From Cristatella mucedo (taxonomy: Eukaryota > Bryozoa > Phylactolaemata > Cristatellidae): a stretch of DNA of 64,000 bases. The position numbers and the translations under genes were made by a program. Location: positions 1,685,001 through 1,749,000 of the forward strand of contig WPIO01000074.1 of NCBI GenBank assembly GCA_009760855.2, given 5' to 3'. Under the pieces are notes generated by a model that was not told the origin of the DNA, did no database searches, and saw nothing but the letters and a program-made list of their open reading frames with translations. Below, in pieces: positions 1 through 10,089 of the stretch. Within the stretch, counting starts at the first letter, position 1. Every line of letters starts with the position of its first letter.

Positions 1-1179
1 ATTAGTTAAGCAGCCTTACCAGCATGACACAGAATCTATCTTGTGATCAATACATGAATAGCCAGTGAAGGTGAGTAGCCAGCGAAGGTGGCAGAGAAAT
101 GGTGGGATGTGGAAGCTTCGTAATTGACGACTGTCGACGTCAGTCGACGACAGACTAGAGAGGCTAGCAAGTTAAGCACAAGTAGCACACAGACCACTAG
201 AGGCACGGACCTGCTATCCTGGGTGAAGATGATTGCAGCAATTTAGGTGCGATTTCACACACGCATCAACTGGTTTAGCTGTAGTGCTCTCATCTCATCA
301 GGACCAGCCTGTATTAGCTGGCTTAAAAGTTGATTGATTGACTGCTGAAAAAAATGCATTCACCAGGTTATGAGTCATCACGAACGCACTGTTAGTAGTG
401 TGATGCTTAATGAGCCAATATCTATGGGCAGGTTGGTCTCCTTCCTGACTTTTGGGTGGCACAATGATTGCTTTCAAATAATCACTTAGTCATTTCGTCA
501 TTAAGCTGTAGGAAGTTAGCAGCCCTCTTAACGCTAGCTTCGTCAGTCACATGTCGTGCACAGGCTGCAATCGAGTAAAGTATGTCGTCGAAGAGGGTGA
601 TTTAGAAGTTTGGTCATTTAGTAGAAGTGTCTGCGGTGGGCATCGATAATGTGAGCCGACATTGTGTTTCTTATGACATCGGCCGTAAAGAGAATGTCGA
701 GATGGTTACAAGAAGCAGACGTATTACCGAATTCTGGGGCGCCGTGTACGTCATGGGACCCTCGGTAAAAGATTGGCAATCATTTACGAGTACCTTCTGA
801 AGTTGCTCGAGCAGGCAGAACATCCTCTAAGTTCAGCATGTGCTATTGAAGCATTGACCTACCGATGGATGGTGCAGATGCATCGTGCGGTCAATATCGT
901 AGAATTCTGCTGAAAGATCATGGAAAGCCATCTGATGGGCTGATCCTATCACCTTATATATCTGTTTTGAAGGTTATCGATAACAATCTGGACAGTTTAG
1001 CTGCTACTTCCGATTATAACTTGCTTGCAGGATCTGATGAGTCTGTGTAGTTGTTCACTTGCTGCGCCACCATTCGTTCAAGTGTCCTGTGTTAAAAGTG
1101 ACCGGACCAACGTGACATCGAAACGTCTGCCAATGCGCTACGCATGATCGTCAGAGTGCAATCTCCTTTTTTTTCGTAG
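1..1179. other. No clear gene; upstream flank
   Basis: I see no convincing exon here. Around 835-905 (+) a short stretch loosely resembles the C-terminal His/Cys region of the R2-like LINE found at 10.1-12.6 kb (a His-Val-Leu motif followed by Met-His-Arg-Ala), but it is too short and broken to call. If the small gene starting at 1189 has a noncoding first exon it could lie here, but I cannot place it. Confidence 0.3.
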
Positions 1180-1188
1180 GACCCGAAA

Positions 1189-4100
1189 ATGCCAGGCGAG
1201 CAGAAAGCTCCGCCGCAAAAACCAGCTGCCGAAGCCAAAGTGAGATTGCCCATCGACGAGCCTGCTCAGAAAGCATCAGCGAAAGAGAAGGTTGGCCGCT
1301 GCATTGGGATTATATAAGCCTGCACACTCATGGAGCGCACGAGCGCAGGCGACGCAGATTTTTCGCTCGGCGAGAGTGTTTCTCTTCGATTTCAGCCACG
1401 TCGCATGCCAAAGTAGCGACTGGTCGAGCTAGTACTCGCAGCTGCAGCACGCGCAGCTGGCGCCGCGGGGCTAGTTGGAACCCATGCATCTTGGCTTGGA
1501 GCAGCAATACGCTTCGTTGGAGACAGTGGGAAACCACCCATAGCAACTTGCGTGCGGTTATTTCGTGACTTTGAGTGTCTCTCTATAATTTGATAAGTGC
1601 AGTTGGCTTAAAATCTTTTTCATGGCTAGAATGCTACTTTGGTGGAGAATTTGTTAACAATAGCAGCAAGGCCAAGCGTAGTAACTTCGAAAGTAGCTTC
1701 GCATTTGATTTGATCAACCAAAATGAGTTGGAGAGTAAGAGTGAGCCGATGCGAGTCTTAAAAGTACGGCTTCCACCTCATGTTAACTACTGCTTTCGTA
1801 TCTGCATGCTGCCCTGTAATTGCTGGCATCCAATCTCGCCATTTGTCACCGACTCTGGTTAGGCAGTATAGTCTGGCCAGCTCACGGCTGTCGGATTACC
1901 ACAGGCTAGTTGAGCCACTCGGACCGCAACACTCGAGGGCCAGCTGGCTATGCAGTAAATTGTAAGACTTAGGCTGTTTCCTTTTTTTCTGGTTTTATTC
2001 ACTAAAGTGTCAAACAGGACAGAGGAAATACAATCTTGAAGATGTGAAGACAAGCCAACAATATAAAGCAGAATCGTCAGTCGCTGCATGCGAATCCGGG
2101 CAACAGAAGGTGAGGCGCTCTAAACCATTTGCAGGTGACTGGTTTTAAGCTGCTGCTTAGCCAACGAAATTTTTTTGCCAAGATAAGCCACAGCAGTGGT
2201 CGTCCAACGCTTGCACTTTTCAGATTGGAGCAGCTGAGCTTAATATGAGCACCCTCTTTGTACTTGGCTCCCACGCTAACAGGTAAAGCTCTTTATTCGT
2301 GGCTTGTCAGACGAAAGCAAGTGTGTTGGTTTGAGGGGTGGGGAAGCGTGCATGCACGTGCTTGTTCGCTTGTATGCATGTGTAAGCCTGTGCAAACACG
2401 GGTGACAGGAGGTATGCAAGTGTGAAGGCAAATAAGCAATTCGTTGGCAGATTGACGTGGTGCTTTCAATGGGTAACCACCCTCGATCTGAGCATCACAA
2501 ACTAATAATTTGCCAGATCTGCCTCAGATAACCCGGCTCTATAATCTAGAATCTGTAATCATAGTGTATTAAACATGCAATAGGATTCTATCGATGAACA
2601 ATATACCAGTTGGGTTCAAGCTTCATATATGTGTTCCCTTTTAAAGTCGGGAGTGGTTACAGCCTTGCCTAATGTGTGTAAGAGCAAGCCTCTACAGAGC
2701 TAGAAGATCTGACGGTCCATTGAGAGTGAGCAAACATTTAGGATAGTAGCTGTTGAGAAAATCTGGTAAAAACTCTATGCAAAGGTTAGAGAGCTAGTGC
2801 GTTGCTGCTAGATGTAGAGCCTGCTGATCAGACCGCTAGTGTAAGTAAGGCCTCTACGCTGGAGAATGATTCACCTCCCTTAAGTTGCTGCTTATTGAAA
2901 TTACAAAGAGTTTGCTGACTAATAAGAGAAAGCAAAAGAGTGGATAAAGAGGCTGCAGCCGGACTGAGATGCTTATTATACTTATGCTTATGCTTATGAT
3001 TATTATATATTATTAATATTATTATTGTGATTATTGATTGAAGGAGATAGTTAGTAAACAAAATATGAAGAGAACGAGAGATTTATTGAATGGCTACGGT
3101 ATGGACTACAAATGAATAGCTAGGGATAACAGTGTGAGAGAGACAGAGAGATATACTAAGATAAAGATACAATACTAGTTGGACTGACTGATCAAGATAG
3201 AGAGAAGCGAAGGGAAAGGTAGTATTAGCCAGAGGGAACCGGAGAGAGAGAGTGAGAGAGAGAGAGAGAATGACAGGCATCGGTAGATAGATAGGCAAAT
3301 CTTTGGTAATATACAGGTATATCTGATTATTGGAAAAGCTCTAGAAAGTTATGCCGCTTAAGCTCCGGGGAAGGGCTAGAGAGTAGTGGTTGTATAGGGA
3401 CGTGGAGGAAAAAAGAAAGAAAATACGTTGGATAGATAAGGCTTTCTTTGAATAATGGAAAATACTGAAAAAAGAATAGTGCTCGATTTAAGTTAGCACT
3501 GCTTACAAGAATGTGGTCTTAGTACAAGGAATGTAGCTTCGAGTATAACTTGTGTAGTTGGGCGGTAGAGAGAAGTGGGAGAACAAAAATTGTGAAGTAG
3601 ATAAGGCTTCCTTTGAATCACATGAAATAATTAAAATGGTAGTGCATGACTTTAATTGGGACCGTTCATGAGAATTTTGTCTTAGTACAGGCAATGCACC
3701 TTCGAGTACAACTTGTACAGGGGGCGGTAAATAGAAGCGAAGAAAAAAAGATAGAAAGATTGGGAGGTAGATGAGACTTCTTTGGAATTACAAAAAATAA
3801 TAAAAAAATAGATTGTGCATGACTTAAATTAGTACCATTTATTACAATGTGGTTTTAATACAAGCAATGCAGCTTCGAGTATATATTTTAGTGCATTTGG
3901 TCTTGAAGAGAAGCGTGGCAAGCTGTACGTGCTATACCCGGATCTTTTTAAGGTGAGTACCGTACGGCAGCGTTCAATGAAGCATCTGTATTGTGTCAGT
4001 AAACATACACGGTATCGAGTGCCTGAGAAGACAATAAATAGAATATGCATCACGTGTTTTTAGCTGCAATTTTAGTAGAAGTTTATTGTTGGCTTTTAAT

Positions 4101-7100
4101 ACGGCACATTTCTTGATGGCTTTATAAATATACAAACGCATCTTAATCCAAGAAGCTACGGTGCGCGTGGCTTCATTGTAAGCTAAACGTTTTCTGTGAC
4201 AAAAATACACACTGCTTATCTAGTAGTCATTTTCAAGTGAAATAGTACTCTACACCAATAAGATTCAGTGTACCCTTGTAGCTTCTTATACTAGTCACTC
4301 GTCGACAGAAGCATCGCCACTTGTAGCGAATTGGAATCATTGCCATTCGTAGCCAATTGGAATCATCGCTACTTGTAACCAATTGGAAGCATCGCCAGTT
4401 GTATCCTATTGAGAGAGACATTGGGCTTTCTAAGAGATCATTACCTTGTACCGTTGCAAACAGTGCAGAAATATCAATGAGCTAAAGATTGTAAGGAAAG
4501 CTGAACCTTGACGTCACATAACCAGCAAATTAACAAGTCGGAATGTGCTGTGGGTTGTAATAACTGTGTAAGTATACATTATTAATAAATAGTTGTATAA
4601 CAATAAATACTTACAGTTATTGCATAGTAAATCACAATCATCGAGCTGAAATTTTTTATAGGCACTTTATATTTGCTGTGATGAAAAGAAAATCGAATAG
4701 TTAGTGTTAAGATGATTAATGACAACAAATGCAACATGTTTAGGTAGAACTGACATGCACTGGGGCAGCATGCAAATATGTATCGTGGTAGCATGCCCAA
4801 TTTCAGCTCTTGTAATCATACAAACGATGAGTCACATGTACCCACGAAACGCTGTAACGAATATTTTTTTTTACCTCCTTTCAAATTTATTTGTTGTGTT
4901 CAATTATCGATTCTTTTCGAAGTCAAATCATGGGTTTTCATGACAGAAAGCAGAATCCATTTCAAGGCTGTGGGAACATATTAACTAAAGACGTGATCTC
5001 CTAAAGATTTGAGGTTTATGTGACGTGTAGGTGAACGAGTAGATTTAATGCAATTGGGTAGTAGGATGCTTTGCCTCGTGGGGTAGATCTGATAGGTAAG
5101 CTAAAGCCGATGAACTTAGCGACCTACAAGTGAGTTGCGGAACCTAGACTGCTTAAGTGGAAGCCTGTACAGGTCAGCAAGAAGTGGTCTAGTGTTGCAA
5201 CACCGATACTCACTACTGACAAGCCTAGCTGCCGAGTTTTGTGCCAACTGTAAGACCTCATTGTACTGGCCGGCAGACCCGCCAGCAGTCAGTTGCAGAA
5301 GTTGTGATGGGATGGCATAGATGCATGGATTAATTTAGATGTAGTATCCTTGTCTAAGCAAGTCCAAATTTTAGCAATATCATGCTGCTGAAAGTTGGCA
5401 GACTTGACTGTGGAACTAATGTGCTCATGAAAGAAAGGTGATTTGAGAGCAGGATGCCTTGATTCCGTGCAGATTAAAAAAGAGGTATGCTGGCAAAGCC
5501 AGTTTTTAGCACTAGATTGCAAAACTTCTGGATGACACATGGCTATGCACTTTCTATGGAGTTGGTTTTACATAATTCAATTTAAGAAGTTTTACTACCA
5601 TCCATGCGTGGATTGCATCAATAACCCGGGATTTGAAAGAATTTGAAGCGCCTAGTGAGAAAGGAGGGGTCAAAGCATAAGTACTGCTGAGTGTCGCCTG
5701 CATAGCATTTAAAGCCTAGGTTGTGTCTGAAAATCACATCGTAAAGATGCAGAAGATGAACTTTTAATAGATTCGGACCAAGGTCAGAGCCCTGAGGTAC
5801 GCCATACTTCAGTACTTTCTCGGATGATCTTGTCCGTTCACATCGGGAGTGTGGGCTCTCCCTCTGAGTTAGGATAGGAACCTTCGTAGTGCAGTGTGTC
5901 AGTAATGCTCAGGCGAGATGAAAGTGTCTCGACAAGGACTCAGTGGCCGATAGTTTCAATAGCTGCCGAGAGACCGAACACAACAAGCAGAGGGACTAAT
6001 ACCAACGTCTGCATTCCTGAGAAGGTCGTTATACACCCAAGCAATGCTATCTCTATGGGGTGATTAGCTATAAAACAAGGCTTGAGCTTACTAGCTAGGT
6101 GTTAGTTTTAATATACGAATTCACTTGGTCTTGCATGACTTATTCCAGGGTCTTTGAGAAGAAAGTTAGAAAGGAAACCCGGCGGAAGTTTTTCAAGGTC
6201 TTCAAGTCAAGTGCTGCTTTCTCGAGTAGTAGCCTGACTACAGCATTTCTTAAGGTAATATTAATAACGGTAGTTATGCATGAAGGCAGCAGATCTCGGC
6301 ATCGTGGAGGCAGGACTGGGAGCATAGGATCTAGAGAACCAGAAATCTTTGACTGGGACGTGAGCTTCAGAAGAGCTCACTAGTGGCCTAATTGAATGTA
6401 GACATTGGAGTGGTGCACAGATATTAAGGAAAGGATTACAGAGGGGAAGCTGAGACCCTCGTGTTGAACTAGTTGATTTTGTCAGTCTTCTTGACAACGA
6501 ATCTAGAGAAGCCATCAGCTTGTATCATCACAAGGACTGCGATGGAAGGAACTTACCTGGGACCGGTTAAGAAAACCATTGACCATAGATATCATGACTT
6601 TTTTTATCGTGAACCTGTGATTCAACGACGTGTTATAGAAGCGTAGAAACTAAAAGGCCTTTGCTAGGATCAATTGGTAAAATCTCAAGTAGTCATCGAG
6701 CCCACACCTGGGTCTTCACCCATGCGGTAAATCCACAGCTCTTCACACAATGTCATGAGTTCGAGGCCTCCAACAGTCTATCCTTTATTGTTCACTAAAT
6801 GATGGTGATAAAATACAATAAGGATGTTCTGGCGCTATACAAATGAGTCTGGTAATTCACCTGACTATACCCTGTATACTTTCTTGGCGTTAGAACTTCT
6901 GCAATCCCGCCGCCCACCGATTCCTCTTTGCTATTATACATTATATGAAGATCAAAGAGTATTGGCAGCATGCGATCTTGTAGTGGCCGTAAAGTACCAC
7001 TCCCCATTGGGCAAGATCAGGCGACCTCAGTCATGAGCTAAGAGCATGTTACCGTGAGATTCGGACCTGGGGCACTGTATCTTTGTGATCTCTGACCCGT

Positions 7101-7109
7101 TTCTCCAAA

Positions 7110-7151
<42 letters not shown>

Positions 7152-9321
7152 CACCCCTGGAGGTAACGCAATTGCCATATATTGTTACGCCCTGTTGTTA
7201 ACCTTGCCTCTCTGCTGCTGTACCTGGTGGGAGTGAGTACAAATTAATGGCAGCTAAGTGGTTAGGTTTTCAGCATGGGTGGGCGACATGGAGAGACTTT
7301 ACTGCGAATAGCACTTGCATTTAAAGCCAGTTCCACATTTCATTCATCGGACGCCATGTCACGACAGCACGTTGACATATGAGCGAGACAGTCGGGTACG
7401 TCGCAGTTGCCACATCACACCACTTCTCGCCGACCTGCACTGCACACCGGTCAAGCAACGGATCAACTTCAAGGGTTTGTTGCTCACTTTTAGGTCACTT
7501 CATTCTTTGGCTTCAGCCTGAGACTCAGATCCTTTCCCCACCAGGCCAAGCATCGTACCAACCGCTTTTCAGAATCCAATCGTTTACCAATACCTCTTAC
7601 AAACTTCAAACCTTTAGAGACCGTGCATTAGTTCGTATGCTCCCAAAGCCTGGAACGCACTCCCAACGTGCGGCAAAACATCCCCTGACTTGCCCACATT
7701 TAAAAAGAACTAAAAAACAGGTATATTTAGGACAGCATTTAGTGGGTCCCTGTGATTCGTCATTCATGTGCTTATGCGTGCTGACACTGTGCATGTAATG
7801 TATCTCCGTCTGTAACTCTACAAAGTCATAAAGACCATGTGGGTGTTACGCAGGAGAGTTATGTATAGCTCACTCACAGCCTAAGTGGCTTTTGGTACGC
7901 ATTCGGTAGCCAAGAGACTTCGTATCATGCAACAAAGAGAAAGTGGGAGGCATAGCTGAGTCAGGAGAGCAGTTGAGGTAGTGAGTAGCATAGAAGTAGC
8001 AGCTCAGGACCGCTGAAAAATATGTGCCATAGTCGGCAGTAGGAGAGTAGTTATCGTTGCCTAAGAATTGTGGAAGTGAGTTCCACAGTCTAGGACCTGC
8101 AGAGCTAAAGCTTCTGTCGCCAACTGTCTTTAAGCGGAGGAATGGGACAGCTAATTTATTGTCCACACAAGACCTGAGGACGCGAACAGGCTGACACTGA
8201 TGCAGCAGCTCAGCTAGGTATGAAGGAGCTAAGCCGTGGCGGGCCTTGTGGGTCAGCGTAAGAACTTGGCTCTGTATCCTGTTGCCACTAACCACACTTG
8301 CCTGCTGACCTGTGCATGTCACCCCTAACTATGTTATTCATGTTATTTATCAAGCATGATATTACTTACCATTCAGTCGCGTTTCCCTTTGCAGCAAATG
8401 TAAAGCGCCTAGAAAGAGATTGAGTTATCTAAGGGCGCTTTATCAAGTGCATTGATATTACTATTATTTTTATTTTTATTGTCTCCTGTGGACATTATTT
8501 TATATTAAATCGTCGCCTCTTTTTTTACTCACCCTTCTCAGGTCTTCACTCTCTGTGCTGCTGCCTTGTTCGGCTGTACAAACACTGAAGGGAGGGTTGG
8601 ACTCCTTCTTAGATCCCCTGTAAGGGTGTGAGGTAGATGCGTATCTAATATGAGCCCTGCATAGTGACATTGGCGCTTTTTTTAACAGTATCCGGTGGAC
8701 AGCGATGACCGGCGCTGGCTTTTTGAGCAGAACATAACTAAGAGAGTCGGCCGCACAAGCTATCTGATGCTGCTTGATGAGATTCGCGAATTGGCTGAGA
8801 GCCTTTCTTTCGGGTAAGTGTTTGAGCCTTGAATTTTGAACACAGGCGGCAAGTTCGCACATGGTCGCTATGCTAATAGCTGCAATAGTACTGAACTGCT
8901 AATGGCCTGATATGCCACCCTAGGCTTATTTATGTCTGCAGTAGTGCAATATTACAACTTACCGTTTGTTTAGATTCCAGCACAGTGGCCACCAGTCGTG
9001 TTTGGCTTGCACAGCCCAATACCTGCATTAAGTTTACATTAATACAGAGCTGTCGAATGAAGTCATTTATTTACTTTTTAGCGACAGTACAGCCAGCGAA
9101 CAACTGTCCTCTCTGCATAGCTTCAATATACCCCAATGGATGTTTGCCAAAGTGAGCCCGACTTTGAAAGCCAGGCGTTCAGACAAAGTAAGGCCACAAG
9201 CGGTTTGATTGCCTGTCTGTATCGAACATTACCTGTCAGATGCTAGCTAAAAGCAGAGGTTTATCGCCGTTTTGCATTCTTACAGCCTACCGAAGCACCT
9301 GCTGCAGTCAACGATGAATAA
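1189..9321 (+). CDS. Small four-exon gene, about 122 aa, unrecognised
   Basis: I do not recognise this protein. The proposed exons are 1189-1290, 8689-8813, 9082-9187 and 9286-9321; all junction phases agree (0, 2, 0) and the total is 123 codons with the TAA stop at 9319-9321. Each exon follows a T-rich tract ending in AG. The start ATG is 9 nt after an excellent acceptor (1162-1179), with A at position -3. The protein begins MPGEQKAPPQKPAAEAK, a Lys/Pro/Ala-rich disordered stretch. Its core reads as two amphipathic helices (DDRRWLFEQ, LLDEIRELAES) followed by a SASEQLSSL-type segment, and it ends PTEAPAAVNDE. Exons 2 and 3 are the most secure. The exon 1 donor (AAG|GTTGGC) is weak; an alternative GTGAGA donor 17 codons in, after AEAK, also keeps phase 0. 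Exon 3 also ends in phase 0, so it could instead splice to 15156 and make one gene with the TPR protein; I prefer two genes because 9286 has a good acceptor and a quick stop. A possible ATTAAA poly(A) signal lies at 9685. Confidence 0.5.
3355..3885. repeat. Degenerate tandem repeat, unit about 163-173 bp
   Basis: The landmark CTTCGAGTA recurs at 3537, 3700 and 3873, spacings of 163 and 173 bp. Each unit also carries TTAGTACA-like, GGGCGGTA-like and 'GATAAGGCTTCCTTTGAAT'-like segments in the same order. A fourth, more diverged unit starts near 3355. It lies inside intron 1 of the small gene. Confidence 0.6.
4312..4415. repeat. 26-bp minisatellite, four copies
   Basis: Units start at 4312, 4338, 4364 and 4390, exactly 26 bp apart. 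Each contains CATCGCCA-like, CTTGTAG-like and CAATTGGAA-like blocks with a few substitutions. Confidence 0.75.
4577..6520 (-). mobile_element. LINE-B relic (L2/CR1-like non-LTR retrotransposon)
   Basis: This is a broken non-LTR retrotransposon on the minus strand. Its 3' end is at the left: the tail motif complementary to TAGGCRCTTTA-ATTTGCTG lies near 4660, and C-terminal ORF2 sequence covers about 4960-5700. The reverse transcriptase motif YGVPQGSDLGPN is readable at 5771-5807, and a degraded catalytic block of LSAAFDTIDH type lies at about 5940-6010. The upstream part to 6520 matches the same part of the copy at 40.9-42.4 kb. Many stops and frameshifts show it is dead. It sits in intron 1 of the small gene, antisense to it. 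Confidence 0.75.
7111..7149. repeat. (TA)n microsatellite
   Basis: About 19 perfect TA dinucleotides lie in the first intron of the small gene, followed by ordinary sequence. Confidence 0.95.
7315..8475 (+). mobile_element. LINE-B 3' half, split by a LINE-A insertion
   Basis: The C-terminal ORF2 region (LLTFRSLHSLA, then RDRALVRMLPKPGT matching the family motif GDRAFSSYAPKAWNSLP) runs to about 7795. The 3' untranslated tail resumes at about 8281 with GTTGCCACTAACC and ends near 8475 in ATT-rich repeats. The intervening DNA is a LINE-A copy in the other orientation. Confidence 0.75.
7796..8281 (-). mobile_element. LINE-A copy inserted in LINE-B
   Basis: On the minus strand about 150 codons are open, encoding the C-terminal end of a LINE ORF2: LTHKARHGLAPSYLAELL, then VGDRSFSSAGPRLWNSLP, the usual final block of L2/CR1-like elements. 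The element's 3' end (ending TACATTACA when read on the minus strand) is at 7796. No reverse transcriptase domain is present, so it is 5'-truncated. Confidence 0.75.
8689..8813 (+). CDS. Exon 2 of the small unrecognised gene
   Basis: The acceptor is a run of T followed by AACAG, and the donor is GG|GTAAGTG, both close to consensus. The exon encodes YPVDSDDRRWLFEQ, then a helix around LLDEIRELAESLSF, and ends with two bases of a Gly codon completed by the next exon. The opposite strand is also open for 120 codons but lacks splice logic. Confidence 0.6.
8690..9081. other. Exon 2, intron 2 of the small gene
   Basis: Beyond exon 2 (8689-8813) the 268-bp intron 8814-9081 is unique-looking sequence with clean GTAAGT and TTTTTAG ends. 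I see no repeat in it. Confidence 0.5.
9082..9187 (+). CDS. Exon 3 of the small unrecognised gene
   Basis: The acceptor TTTACTTTTTAG is strong and the donor is AAA|GTAAGG. The first base completes the Gly codon of the previous exon. The exon encodes DSTASEQLSSLHSF, a proline-tryptophan turn (PQWMF) and a basic end (KARRSDK). A second in-phase donor (AAA|GTGAGC near 9151) could give a shorter form. Confidence 0.6.
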
Positions 9322-10089
9322 CAAAGTGAAGAGTTATTCCAAGGTTTTCTCCACGTGTGCGAACAAACAAGAGAGTCTAAGAGTCTAAGAGAAAAAAGTC
9401 TAAGAAAAGTAGAAGTCTAAGAGAAAACGCACATTTTACTGCTTATCTTTACCAAATTGTACATGGACTCATGGCAAAGTGTGAGGCACTCACACTTTGC
9501 CTTGGGTACAGCAGCTTAACGATCTTGCCTGCTTACCTGTACCCAGATACATCGGACAGCTTATGTCCTTCTCTGTGACTACGAAAAAGTAGCAGTTTTG
9601 GGTTTGCAACATGTCTCGCCGATTGCAATAGGCACCGTGGTAAAGTCAGTGCAACAGCATTTGGCTTTAGCATGTAAATGAGAAATTAAAGATGATGATT
9701 TTTGTCATACCTGTGCAGAGTCTCACGGAATTGTGCTCTTGAAGTTTCAACTGGTAGTTTGAATGCGACTGTTGGTACAAAAATTCTTAAAGCATCCTTT
9801 CCATTCAAGAAAAATCATCCAGAAAAGTTGCCATGCCAGTTTTGAAAAGTAGTTAAGCCGCTCGCAATGAACTAAGCACACCCATGCATGCATGCGCACA
9901 CTCATGCACACACACACAGACACACACACACACACACACACGCACGCACATTATTGAGACAAAGATTTGTGACTAGTATGTGCACATTATCCGGTGGTGC
10001 CCTGCCCTGCTGGGGTCGTTGAGCATGCTACCCTGGCCTACCGGTTCAGGAACTGGGACCGAACGATTTTTGAGCAGGTGTTGGCGTTA
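9322..10089. other. 3' flank of the small gene with a (CA)n tract
   Basis: A short imperfect repeat of AGTCTAAG units occupies 9372-9425, an ATTAAA possible poly(A) signal is at 9685-9690, and a CA-rich microsatellite lies at about 9904-9952. No exon was recognised. Confidence 0.5.
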
